From: Hyphomicrobiales bacterium
GTDB taxonomy: Bacteria > Pseudomonadota > Alphaproteobacteria > Rhizobiales > Rhizobiaceae
Direction of reading: 5' to 3'
DNA: 64,000 nt
Assembly: GCA_003577315.1 (NCBI GenBank)
Contig: QEVK01000013.1
Location: 44,128 to 108,127, forward strand
Positions 39,757-48,830 of the stretch are shown one piece after another. A model generated the notes under the pieces. The model ran no database searches. It saw only the letters and a program-made list of their open reading frames with translations, and was not told where the DNA came from. The stretch's first letter is position 1. Each line of letters opens with the position of its first letter. The position numbers and the translations under genes were made by a program.

Positions 39757-40716
39757 CTATTTCAGGACGCCGACCTCGCGATAGTAGCGCTCGGCGCCCG
39801 GATGCAGCGGCACCGGCATGCCGTCGAGCGCCTTCTGGACATCGATCGCCTTGGCCGCGGCGTGCGAGGCCGCCATCTTGTCGAGGTTCTCGAACAGGAG
39901 CTTGGTCATCTGGTAGGCGGTCTCCTCCGACACGCCGTCGTGGCTGACGAGGAAGTTGCCGACCGCGGCGGTGGGCACGTCCTCGCTCTGGCCATCATAG
40001 GTGCCGGCCGGAATCGTCGCGGCGATGAAGGGCGCGCCGATCTTCTCGACGATCTCCGGCGAGACCGCGACGACGTTGATCGGCACCGAGGTGGCGAGGT
40101 CGCGGATCGAGGCGACGCCGAGGCCGGCCGACTGCAGCGTGGCGTCGAGCTGGCGGTTCTTGATCAGCTCCACCGATTCGGCGAAGGGCAGGTATTCGAG
40201 CTTGCCGAGGTCGCTGTAGGCGAGCCCGGCGGCGGCGAAGATGGCGCGGGCGTTGAGCTCGGTGCCCGAGGCCGGCGCGCCGACCGAAAGGCTCCTGCCC
40301 TTGAGGTCCTCCAGCGTGGTGACGCCGGATTCCTTCGAGGCGACGATCTGCACGTAGTTGGGATAGATGGCGGCGATGCCGCGCAGCTTGTCGAGCTTGC
40401 CGGGATAGCCGGCCTCGGTGTTGCCGGCCCAGGCCTCCTTGAGCGAATCGCCCAGCGTGAAGGCGATCTCGCCGCGGCCGGCCTGCAACAGGTTGAGGTT
40501 CTCCACCGACGCCTTCGTCGCCTGCACCTGCGTGCGCGCGCCCTCGATGTTCTGGCCGTAGATCTCCGACAGCGCCACGCCGAGCGGGTAGTAGACGCCC
40601 GACGTGCCGCCGGTCAGGACGTTGATGAACTCCTGCGCCTTCACCGTGGTGGCGCCGAGGCCCATGACCAGCGCGGCCGCGCCGGCGGCGACGAGATTGC
40701 GAGCGATATTCTTCAT
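39757..40716 (-). CDS. TAXI-family TRAP substrate-binding protein
   Basis: A 319-residue periplasmic binding protein with a Sec signal peptide (residues 1-27, ending TTVKAQ) and the TAXI signature NVLTGGTSGVYYPLGVALSEI at the mature start. QATKASVENLNLL and IGAPFIAATIPAGTYDGQ are family features. It delivers solute to the fused permease downstream. ATG 40716 follows GGGAGGAACC; the longer open frame has no homology. It is the first gene of the TAXI-permease-DUF1850 operon. Confidence 0.93.
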   Translation of the reverse strand: MKNIARNLVAAGAAALVMGLGATTVKAQEFINVLTGGTSGVYYPLGVALSEIYGQNIEGARTQVQATKASVENLNLLQAGRGEIAFTLGDSLKEAWAGNTEAGYPGKLDKLRGIAAIYPNYVQIVASKESGVTTLEDLKGRSLSVGAPASGTELNARAIFAAAGLAYSDLGKLEYLPFAESVELIKNRQLDATLQSAGLGVASIRDLATSVPINVVAVSPEIVEKIGAPFIAATIPAGTYDGQSEDVPTAAVGNFLVSHDGVSEETAYQMTKLLFENLDKMAASHAAAKAIDVQKALDGMPVPLHPGAERYYREVGVLK

Positions 40717-40837
40717 GCGGTTCCTCCCTGTCGGTTCCTTTCGGGCGGCCGCCGCTCCTCCGCGCGCTCGCCCTCGAGCCGGTATTCTTAGAGAACAGGA
40801 CGCAAAATCCAATCGTTAATTGCCGGGCGGGGCAAGC

Positions 40838-41326
<489 letters not shown>

Positions 41327-41465
41327 GGCGGCAGCTATGGCGTCGCCCGCGCGCGCGGTCAATCGCGCGGCGCGGCTTGTTCAGCGCTTTCACGCCTTCG
41401 CCGCATTCACGGTTTCTTGCCGTTTCGCGCGATACGCTGACAACAGCGACAACGGAGAAGCAGCC

Positions 41466-42269
41466 ATGTGCCGATGGGCGGCCTATCTCGGCGAGCCGGT
41501 CTTTCTCGAGGACATCGTCACCGCGCCGTGCCACTCGCTGATCGCGCAGAGCCACCACGCGCTGGAGGCCAAGACCGCCACCAACGGCGACGGCTTCGGC
41601 ATCGCCTGGTATGGCGACCGGCCGCAGCCCGGCCTCTACCGCGACGTGCTGCCGGCCTGGTCGGACTGCAACCTCAAGAGCCTGTGCCGGCAGATCCGCT
41701 CCGGCCTGTTCCTCGCCCATGTGCGGGCCTCGACCGGCGGCGCCACCAGCCGCGACAACTGCCATCCCTTCGTGTCCGGGCGCTGGTCGTTCATGCACAA
41801 CGGCCAGATCGGCGGCTTCGAGCGGCTGCGCCGCGGGCTGGAGCAGGGCCTGCCCGACGCGCTCTATGCCGAGCGGCGCGGCGCGACCGATTCGGAGCTG
41901 TTCTTCCTGATGATGCTGGCGGGCGGGCTGGAGGACGACCCGCACGGCGCGGCCGAGCGCGCCGCCGGGCAGGTGATCGAGGCCTCGCTGAGGGCCGGTC
42001 TCGACCCGGCGCTGAAGCTGACGGCCGCCTTCTCCGACGGCGAGCGGCTCCATGCCGTGCGCTTTTCCACCGTCGGCAACGCGCCGACGCTCTACGCCGG
42101 CGCGTTCCGCGGCGCCACGGGGCGCTGCCTCGTCTCCGAGCCGTTCGACCGCGACGGGCCGAACTGGCATTGCGTGCCCTCGGGCAGCTTCGTCACCATG
42201 ACGCGCGACGGCATGGCCACGGAGGCGTTCCAGCCGGCGCGCGCCGCGGCGCTGGCGATGGCGGTGTAA
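41466..42269 (+). CDS. Class II glutamine amidotransferase (YafJ-like)
   Basis: A 267-residue N-terminal-nucleophile amidotransferase domain protein. The start MCRWAAYLGEPV places the catalytic Cys at position 2, exposed after Met removal. NGDGFGIAWYG, LFLAHVRASTGG and HPFVSGRWSFMHNGQI are the glutamine-binding and oxyanion elements. No acceptor domain is fused to it, as in YafJ/EgtC-type proteins, so the partner reaction is unknown. It sits alone between dut and prfC. Confidence 0.87.
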   Translation: MCRWAAYLGEPVFLEDIVTAPCHSLIAQSHHALEAKTATNGDGFGIAWYGDRPQPGLYRDVLPAWSDCNLKSLCRQIRSGLFLAHVRASTGGATSRDNCHPFVSGRWSFMHNGQIGGFERLRRGLEQGLPDALYAERRGATDSELFFLMMLAGGLEDDPHGAAERAAGQVIEASLRAGLDPALKLTAAFSDGERLHAVRFSTVGNAPTLYAGAFRGATGRCLVSEPFDRDGPNWHCVPSGSFVTMTRDGMATEAFQPARAAALAMAV

Positions 42270-42353
42270 GCCCGCGCGCTGGCCGGGCCGTTTCCGTTCG
42301 ACAGCCGCCGCGCGCGCCGCTATAAGCCGCGCCATCCAGGGGAATCCCGATCT

Positions 42354-43870
42354 ATGGCCGAAACGATAGAAGGCGCGGTGGCGCGCCGCCGCACCTTCGC
42401 GATCATTGCCCACCCGGATGCGGGCAAGACGACGCTGACCGAGAAGCTGCTTTTGTTCGGCGGCGCCATCCAGCTCGCCGGCGAGGTCAAGGCCAAGAAG
42501 GACAGGATCCAGACCCGCTCCGACTGGATGAAGATCGAGCGCGAGCGCGGCATCTCCGTCGTCACCTCGGTCATGACCTTCGAGTATGGCGACCACGTCT
42601 TCAACCTGCTCGACACGCCCGGCCACGAGGACTTCGCCGACGACACCTACAGGACGTTGTCCGCGGTTGACAGCGCCGTGATGGTTATCGACGCCGCCAA
42701 GGGCATCGAGCCGCGCACGCTCAAGCTGTTCGAGGTCTGCCGCCTGCGCGACATCCCCATCGTCACCTTCGTCAACAAGATGGACCGCGAGAGCCGCGAC
42801 CCGTTCGAGATCCTCGACGAGATCGAGGAGAAGCTGGCGCTCGACACCGCGCCCGTCACCTGGCCGATCGGCCGCGGCCGCACCTTCGCGGGCACCTACC
42901 ACCTGGCGCAGAACGCGGTGCGGCGCGGCGACGACGAGACGGAGCGCACGCCGGTCCACGGGCCCGACTCCAACCGCGCCGCCGGCTTGCTGCCGGAGAA
43001 CGAGCGGCCCGACTTCATCGAGGAGCTGGAGCTGGCGCGCGGCGCCTGCCGGCCCTTCGACCTCGACGCCTTCCGCGAGGGGCACCTGACGCCGGTCTAT
43101 TTCGGTTCCGCCCTGCGCAACTACGGGGTGCGCGACCTGATCGAGGCGCTGGGCGCCTTCGCGCCGCCGCCGCGCGCCCAGGAAGGCGACAGCCGCACGG
43201 TCGAGGCGACGGAGGACAAGATGACCTCCTTCGTCTTCAAGATCCAGGCCAACATGGACCCCAACCACCGCGACCGCATCGCCTTCGTGCGCGTGTGCTC
43301 CGGCACGCTCCAGCGCGGCATGAAGGCGACGCTGGTGCGCACCGGCAAGCAGATGCCGCTGTCGGCGCCGCAGTTCTTCTTCGCCCGCTCGCGCATCACC
43401 GCCGACGAGGCCTATGCCGGCGACGTGGTCGGCATCCCCAACCACGGCACGCTGAGGATCGGCGACACGCTGACCGAGGGCGAGGAGATCCTGTTCCGCG
43501 GCGTGCCCAACTTCAGATGGCCGAGGAGGGCGTGGTCCAGCTCTTTTCGCCCGAGGACGGCTCGCCGGCCATCGTCGGCGTCGTCGGCGCCCTCCAGCTC
43601 GACGTGCTGAAGGAGCGGCTGAAGATCGAATACGGCCTGCCGGTCGATTTCGAGATGGCGCGCTTTTCCGTCTGCCGCTGGATCGCCGCCGACGCCAGGG
43701 TCGATCTCGAACGCTTCATCGACGCCCATCGCGGCGACATAGCCCGCGACCTCGACGGCGATCCCGTCTTCCTCGCCCCGCACGAGTTCGGCCTGAACTA
43801 CGAGGCCGAGCGCTGGAAGGCGATCCGCTTCGCCGCGGTCAAGGACTATCAGGTGCGCGAGCCGGCATAG
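42354..43870 (+). pseudogene. prfC: Peptide chain release factor 3, interrupted
   Basis: RF3 is the GTPase that recycles RF1/RF2 from the ribosome. Residues 1-387 are normal, with G1 AHPDAGKTT, SVVTSVMTFEY, DTPGHEDF and NKMDRE. After GVPNF (ending at 43514) the frame runs into unrelated codons and stops at 43608-43610. The RF3 sequence resumes in another frame at 43514-43870 with QMAEEGVVQLF and continues to a normal C-terminus, KDYQVREPA. About 25 residues expected between GVPNF and MAEEG are missing, so about 76 bases appear deleted with a net frameshift. This is either a decayed gene or an assembly error. Confidence 0.88.
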
Positions 43871-43971
43871 GACACGGGGCCGCGCGGCGCCCCCCGCGAC
43901 ACCTCGACCCTCGCGCCCGGCCGTCGACACCGGCCGGCGAACCGGGAGCGGCCAACCATGCGGGAAAGGCG

Positions 43972-45663
43972 ATGACCGCACGCGCGAAACGACTGGGAAA
44001 GCTGATCTCGCGCCCCTTGCGGGGCCTGAGCCTGCCGGGCGCGGTCGTCGGCACGCTGTTCTTCGTCGCCTCGCTGGCGCCCAGCCTTCTGCCGCGCGGC
44101 TTCGCGCTCCAGGGCGTGCTCAGCGGCTGCTCCTTCGCCGCCGGCTACGGCGTCGGCACGTTCCTGTCCTGGCTGTGGGCCTATCTCGAGCTGCCGGCCC
44201 CGCCGGCGCGCCATGTCGCGGCGGCCAGGCGCGCCGGCCTCGCCGCCTGCGCGCTCGCCGCCGCGGTCTTCCTGTGGCGCGCCTCGACGTTCCAGGATTC
44301 GGTGCGCCTGCTCATGGACCTGCCGCCGGTCGAGCGCGCCCGCCCGGCCGAGGTCGCCGCCATCGCCGCGCTGGCCTTCGTGGCCATCCTCGTCGTCGCG
44401 CGCCTCTTCGTCGCGATCCTCGGCGCCGTCGCCGGCCGGCTCGGCCGGCGGATTCCGCGCCGGATCGCCAATGCCGCCGGAGCCGCCATCGCGATCCTCG
44501 TCTTCTGGACGGCGATCGACGGCCTTCTCTTCAAGGGCGCGCTCAGGGTCGTCGACGCCTCCTTCCAGCGTTTCGACGCCCTGATCGAGCCGGATGTCGA
44601 GAAGCCGGCCGATCCCGGCAGGACCGGCAGCCTCGCCTCGCTCGTCTCGTGGCAGAGCCTCGGCCGCGCCGGGCGGCAGTTCGTCGGCTCGACGCCCTCG
44701 GCCGCGCATATCCGCGCGCTTGCCGGCGGCGAGGCCATGGAGCCGATCCGCGTCTATGTCGGGCTGAACTCGGCCGGGACGGTCGAGGAGCGGGCGCGGC
44801 TCGCCCTGGCCGAGATGCGGCGCGTCGGCGCCTTCGACCGCTCGATCCTCGTCCTGGCCACGCCGACCGGCACCGGCTGGATCGACACCGCCGCCGTCGA
44901 GCCGCTCGAGGTGCTGCACAGGGGCGACGTCGCGACGGTGGGGCTGCAATATTCCTACCTGACGAGCTGGCTGTCGCTGCTGTTCGAACCCGCCTACGGC
45001 TCCGAGGCGGCGCGGGCGCTGTTCCGCGCCGTCTACGACCACTGGACCGGCCTGCCGCGCGAAGGCCGCCCGCGCCTCTATCTCTACGGGCTCAGCCTCG
45101 GCGCGCTCAACTCCGACCTGTCGGCCGACCTGTACGACGTGCTCGGCGACCCCTTCGACGGCGCGCTGTGGGTCGGCGCGCCCTTCTCCGCCGAGACGTG
45201 GCGAAACGCGACGGCCGGCCGGCAGCCGGGCTCGCCGGCCTGGCTGCCGCGCTTCCGCGACGGCTCGGTGATCCGCTTCGCCAACCAGGACGGCCTTGCC
45301 GGGCGCGACGGTCCCTGGGGGCCGCTGCGCATCGTGTTCCTGCAATATGCCAGCGACCCCGTCACCTTCTTCCGGCCCGACGCCGCCTGGCGCGCCCCAC
45401 CCTGGCTGGAGCGGCCGCGCGGCCCCGACGTCTCCGATGCGTTCCGCTGGTTCCCGATCGTCACCCTGCTCCAGCTCGGCCTCGACATGGCGCTCGCCAC
45501 CACCTCGCCGATGGGCTTCGGCCATGTCTTCGCGCCGGAGCACCATGTCGAGCCGTGGGTGGCGGTGACGCGGCCGGCGGGATGGAGCGCCGGCGATCTC
45601 GCCCGCCTCAAGGCGCATTACGCCGCGGCGCGACGGGCCGATCCCTCCCCGCCGAGGGAATGA
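43972..45663 (+). CDS. Alpha/beta-hydrolase membrane protein (Abhydrolase_9 type)
   Basis: A 563-residue protein. The N-terminal half has four or five membrane helices (about 25-45, 50-75, 85-102, 125-150, 160-180). The C-terminal half is a soluble alpha/beta-hydrolase domain with nucleophile elbow YGLSLGAL, preceded by VGLNSAGTVEERA and IDTAAVEPLE. It matches the Abhydrolase_9 N- and C-terminal families, predicted membrane esterases of unknown substrate. It is monocistronic, 101 bases after the broken prfC. Confidence 0.85.
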   Translation: MTARAKRLGKLISRPLRGLSLPGAVVGTLFFVASLAPSLLPRGFALQGVLSGCSFAAGYGVGTFLSWLWAYLELPAPPARHVAAARRAGLAACALAAAVFLWRASTFQDSVRLLMDLPPVERARPAEVAAIAALAFVAILVVARLFVAILGAVAGRLGRRIPRRIANAAGAAIAILVFWTAIDGLLFKGALRVVDASFQRFDALIEPDVEKPADPGRTGSLASLVSWQSLGRAGRQFVGSTPSAAHIRALAGGEAMEPIRVYVGLNSAGTVEERARLALAEMRRVGAFDRSILVLATPTGTGWIDTAAVEPLEVLHRGDVATVGLQYSYLTSWLSLLFEPAYGSEAARALFRAVYDHWTGLPREGRPRLYLYGLSLGALNSDLSADLYDVLGDPFDGALWVGAPFSAETWRNATAGRQPGSPAWLPRFRDGSVIRFANQDGLAGRDGPWGPLRIVFLQYASDPVTFFRPDAAWRAPPWLERPRGPDVSDAFRWFPIVTLLQLGLDMALATTSPMGFGHVFAPEHHVEPWVAVTRPAGWSAGDLARLKAHYAAARRADPSPPRE

Positions 45664-45893
45664 AATCCCGCCGATCGGCGATACGGGGAATGACGTTCTC
45701 CGGGACGGTCGGGCCTCCCGCCGCCCGCCTCGGCCTGCCTTGCGCCGGTTGCGAGAATGAAATTCCAGAGGGTGGCGATTCCATGGGACGATTTTCCGGG
45801 AAATGCCGATTTCCGGCGTTTGCGCGCCTCGCCGCGCGCCGCGCCAGGACCTATCTGTTGGCCACGACGCCCTCGGACATCAAGGAGACCGCC

Positions 45894-46553
45894 ATGGGTC
45901 TGCGCATCAACGACATCGCCCCCGATTTCACCGCCGAGACGACCCACGGCCCCATCCGTTTCCACGACTGGATCGGCGACGGCTGGGCCGTCCTGTTCTC
46001 GCACCCCAAGAACTTCACCCCGGTCTGCACCACCGAGCTCGGCGCGGTGGCGGGGCTCGAAGGCGAGTTCGCCAGGCGCAACGCCAGGATCATCGGCATC
46101 TCGGTCGATCCGGTCGAGAGCCACGACAAGTGGAAGGACGACATCAGGATCGCCACCGGCTTCGACGTCGGCTATCCGCTGATCGGCGACCGCGACCTCA
46201 AGGTGGCAAAGCTCTACGACATGCTGCCGGCCGATGCCGGCGACTCGTCGGACGGCCGCACGCCGGCCGACAACGCCACCGTGCGCTCGGTCTATGTCAT
46301 CGGCCCGGACAAGAAGATCAAGCTGGTCCTGACCTACCCGATGACGACGGGCCGCAACTTCGACGAGATCCTGCGCGCCATCGACTCGATCCAGCTGACC
46401 GCCAGGCACCAGGTGGCGACGCCCGCCAACTGGAAGCAGGGCGAGGACGTCATCATCACCGGCGCCGTCTCCGACGAGGACGCGATCAGGCGCTTCGGCG
46501 GCTTCGAGACCATCCTGCCCTATCTGCGCAAGACGCGCCAGCCGGCGGCCTGA
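45894..46553 (+). CDS. 1-Cys peroxiredoxin (Prx6 type)
   Basis: A 219-residue cytoplasmic peroxidase. Peroxidatic Cys45 lies in SHPKNFTPVCTTELGAV, followed by SVDPVESHDKWKDDI and a Prx6-type C-terminal extension with NWKQGEDVII. No resolving Cys is visible, consistent with the 1-Cys class. ATG 45894 follows CAAGGAGACC. The 230-base upstream gap has no other gene. It should reduce H2O2 and organic peroxides. Confidence 0.94.
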   Translation: MGLRINDIAPDFTAETTHGPIRFHDWIGDGWAVLFSHPKNFTPVCTTELGAVAGLEGEFARRNARIIGISVDPVESHDKWKDDIRIATGFDVGYPLIGDRDLKVAKLYDMLPADAGDSSDGRTPADNATVRSVYVIGPDKKIKLVLTYPMTTGRNFDEILRAIDSIQLTARHQVATPANWKQGEDVIITGAVSDEDAIRRFGGFETILPYLRKTRQPAA

Positions 46554-46579
46554 TCCCGCGACGGCGACGGCAGCGGATG

Positions 46580-46617
46580 CGGCGGCGGCCCGGAGGGGTC
46601 GCCGCCGTTCTCGTTCG
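46580..46617 (+). terminator. Probable terminator of the peroxiredoxin gene
   Basis: An 8-bp stem CGGCGGCG/CGCCGCCG with a 12-base loop is followed by TTCTCGTT, 26 bases after the stop. The tail is only moderately T-rich. Confidence 0.45.
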
Positions 46618-46773
46618 TGCCGCCCGCTCCGGCGTTGCGGGCCGGGGTTGCGGGCCAGCCGGCGCTGGGGCATCATCCGCCCGCTTCGGGCTCGAGCGGT
46701 TCCGGGAAGGGCGACCACCGCCCTGCGGCCGGGGATCACGGGGGAAGCAGACGGGTCGTCCACGTACAGCCGG

Positions 46774-47652
46774 GTGGGAAACTTGCACGCATCGCGGGTC
46801 TCGACGACCCTTCCTCGCCGCTTCGCCGCGCTCCTTGCCCTGATCGTCTTCCTGTCGGCCTGCACCACCCAGGGGGTGATGCAATCGGCGGTGACGCCGC
46901 TCGCGTCCGACAAGTACGCCGCCATCGTGGTCGACGCCCGCACCGGCAAGGTGCTCTACGAGCGCGCCTCGGGCGAGGCGCGCTATCCGGCCTCGCTGGC
47001 CAAGATGATGACGCTCTATCTTCTGTTCGAGGCGCTGGACGACGGCCGCCTGCGCCTCGACGAGGCGATTCCCGTCTCGGCCTTCGCCGCGGCGCGGCCG
47101 CCCTCGAAGATCGGCTTCAAGCGCGGCGGCAGCATCGACGCGCGCTCGGCGATCCTGGCGCTGTGCGTGCGCTCGGCCAACGACGTCGCCGTGGCGGTGG
47201 CCGAGCGGCTGGCGGGCTCCGAGGAGGCGTTCGCGCGGATGATGACCGCCAAGGCGCGCCAGCTCGGCATGACGGGCACCGTCTTCCGCAATGCGTCGGG
47301 CCTGCCCGACGAGGGCCAGCGCACCACCGCCCGCGACATGGCGGTGCTGGCGGTGGCGCTGCGCGCGCGCTTTCCCCACCACTACCACTATTTCGCCAAC
47401 CGCGAATTCGTCTTCGGCGGCAGGGTCGTGCGCGGCCACAACAGCCTGCTCGGCCGCGTGCCCGGCGTCGACGGGCTGAAGACCGGCTACATCCGCGCCT
47501 CCGGCTTCAACCTCGCCACCTCGGCCGGGCGCGGCGGCAGGCGCATCGTCGCCGTGGTCATGGGCGGCGAGAGCGCCGCCTCCCGCGACGCGCACATGGC
47601 GTCGCTGGTCGAGACCTACCTGCCCCGCGCCTCGACCGGAGCGGGGCAATAG
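46774..47652 (+). CDS. D-alanyl-D-alanine carboxypeptidase lipoprotein
   Basis: About 292 residues from GTG 46774. A basic N-terminus, a hydrophobic stretch and a lipobox LSAC (Cys30) indicate a lipoprotein. The catalytic motifs of low-molecular-weight PBPs are all present: SLAK (Ser74/Lys77), SAN in RSANDVAV, and KTG in GLKTGYI. It trims pentapeptide stems of peptidoglycan in the periplasm. It lacks the C-terminal PBP5 domain and amphipathic anchor, consistent with lipid anchoring instead. The start is uncertain: TTG 46783 or a longer frame from 46648 are alternatives. Confidence 0.87.
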   Translation: MGNLHASRVSTTLPRRFAALLALIVFLSACTTQGVMQSAVTPLASDKYAAIVVDARTGKVLYERASGEARYPASLAKMMTLYLLFEALDDGRLRLDEAIPVSAFAAARPPSKIGFKRGGSIDARSAILALCVRSANDVAVAVAERLAGSEEAFARMMTAKARQLGMTGTVFRNASGLPDEGQRTTARDMAVLAVALRARFPHHYHYFANREFVFGGRVVRGHNSLLGRVPGVDGLKTGYIRASGFNLATSAGRGGRRIVAVVMGGESAASRDAHMASLVETYLPRASTGAGQ

Positions 47653-47685
47653 GCCCGCAGGCCCGTTCTGTGCCCGGGGGCAGCC

Positions 47686-47793
47686 GTGTCTTCAGGTGAG
47701 GGCGATTGGCCGGTCTTCTCGGACCATTGCGTCGAGGATGACGAGGAGCCGGTGGTCGACATCGCCGCCCGCCGCTCCTCCTCGTCCTCCTGA
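47686..47793 (+). CDS. Small acidic open frame, 35 residues
   Basis: The frame GTG-TCT-TCA onward reads VSSGEGDWPVFSDHCVEDDE and continues with EPVVDIAARRSSSSS. Third-position GC is very high and the composition (acidic, Trp, Phe, Cys) is protein-like. It has GGGGGCAGCC before the start and lies between the carboxypeptidase and the SDR gene. It could be a small gene or the 3' remnant of a lost one. I do not recognise it. Confidence 0.3.
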   Translation: MSSGEGDWPVFSDHCVEDDEEPVVDIAARRSSSSS

Positions 47794-47835
47794 GGCGTGC
47801 CGCTCCCGGCCGAAAGGCGGCCGGCCTCGCGCCGG

Positions 47836-48621
47836 TCAGACGACCGGGGAGGCGCCGCCGTCGACGTTGATCCCCGTGCCGGTGATGTAGCCGGCGGCGT
47901 CGGAGGCGAGGAAACAGGCGATGCTGGCGAATTCCCGGGCGCTTCCCACGCGCCCGAGCGGGACGCCGGCGCCCATCCTGGCCAGGAACTCCTCGTAGGT
48001 GACGTCCTGGCCCGAGGCGGCGTGCCGGCGCATCCACTGGTCGCTGTCGATCAGGCCGACCAGCAGCGCGTTCACCAGCACGTTGTGCGGCGCGCCCTCG
48101 CCTGCGAGCACCTTGGTCAACGCCAGGCCCGCGGCGCGGGAAACGGCCGTCGGCGCCGTGCCGGCGCGCGGCGTCTTCGCCGACGTGGCCAGCACGTTGA
48201 TGATCCGGCCCCATCCGCGCTGCTTCATCGCCGGAAGCGTGGCGCGCGCCAGCCGGACCGCCGCGAACAGCTTCAGGTCGAAATCCTCCTGCCAGATCCG
48301 GTCGGTGAGGTCCTCGAACGCCCCGACCTGCGACTTGCCGGCATTGTTGACGAGGATATCGACCTTCCCGAGCGCGGCGACCGTCGAGCGGAACGCCAGA
48401 TCGGTTCCCTCGGCCGTGGCGACGTCGGCGGCGACGGCGTGGACGCGCGCGGCGGCGGCGACGGCCGCAATCTCCCGCCGGGCCTCCTCCAGCACGTCGG
48501 GGCGACGCCCCACGATCGCCACGTCCGCGCCGCTGGCGGCGAATTCCTTGGCCATGGCAAGGCCGAGGCCCGTGCTGCCGCCGGTTATCAGGGCCGAGCG
48601 GCCGTCCAGTCTGATTTCCAT
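47836..48621 (-). CDS. Short-chain dehydrogenase-like protein lacking the catalytic Tyr-Lys
   Basis: A 261-residue Rossmann-fold protein. The cofactor motif TGGSTGLGLAMA is at 13-24, NNAG at 92-95, and the C-terminal IACFLASDAAGYITGTGINV completes the SDR pattern. In the active site, where YxxxK is expected, the sequence is TAVSR (Thr158 and Arg162). Redox activity is therefore doubtful, or the chemistry differs. It is divergent from the ABC importer across a 209-base AT-rich gap with a candidate operator and probably belongs to the same regulon. Confidence 0.88.
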   Translation of the reverse strand: MEIRLDGRSALITGGSTGLGLAMAKEFAASGADVAIVGRRPDVLEEARREIAAVAAAARVHAVAADVATAEGTDLAFRSTVAALGKVDILVNNAGKSQVGAFEDLTDRIWQEDFDLKLFAAVRLARATLPAMKQRGWGRIINVLATSAKTPRAGTAPTAVSRAAGLALTKVLAGEGAPHNVLVNALLVGLIDSDQWMRRHAASGQDVTYEEFLARMGAGVPLGRVGSAREFASIACFLASDAAGYITGTGINVDGGASPVV

Positions 48622-48773
48622 GTTCTTTGCATCCTACGATTCATCGATCGGGCAATGATACCGGCACGCCGGCGCCCCGACGGTGCCGCTTGTGAGGTCG
48701 GCGCGCCGGTGCCTTGCGAGTTTCCCGTTGCCGCCAGGTGCCTTTGAAATAATAAAATTCATTTGGCTCTTTC

Positions 48774-48785
48774 TTGGTATCCCAA
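48774..48785. promoter_or_regulatory. Candidate operator between the SDR and the ABC operon
   Basis: TTGGTATCCCAA (arms TTGG/CCAA) lies in an AT-rich stretch 46 bases upstream of the first importer gene. Short palindromes of this kind are typical for GntR/FCD regulators, and such a regulator is encoded at 55563. The link is an inference from position. Confidence 0.35.
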
Positions 48786-48830
48786 TGGTGTGTATAGAGG
48801 AGACCAAGCCTTCCGGCAAGGGAGGAGGGA

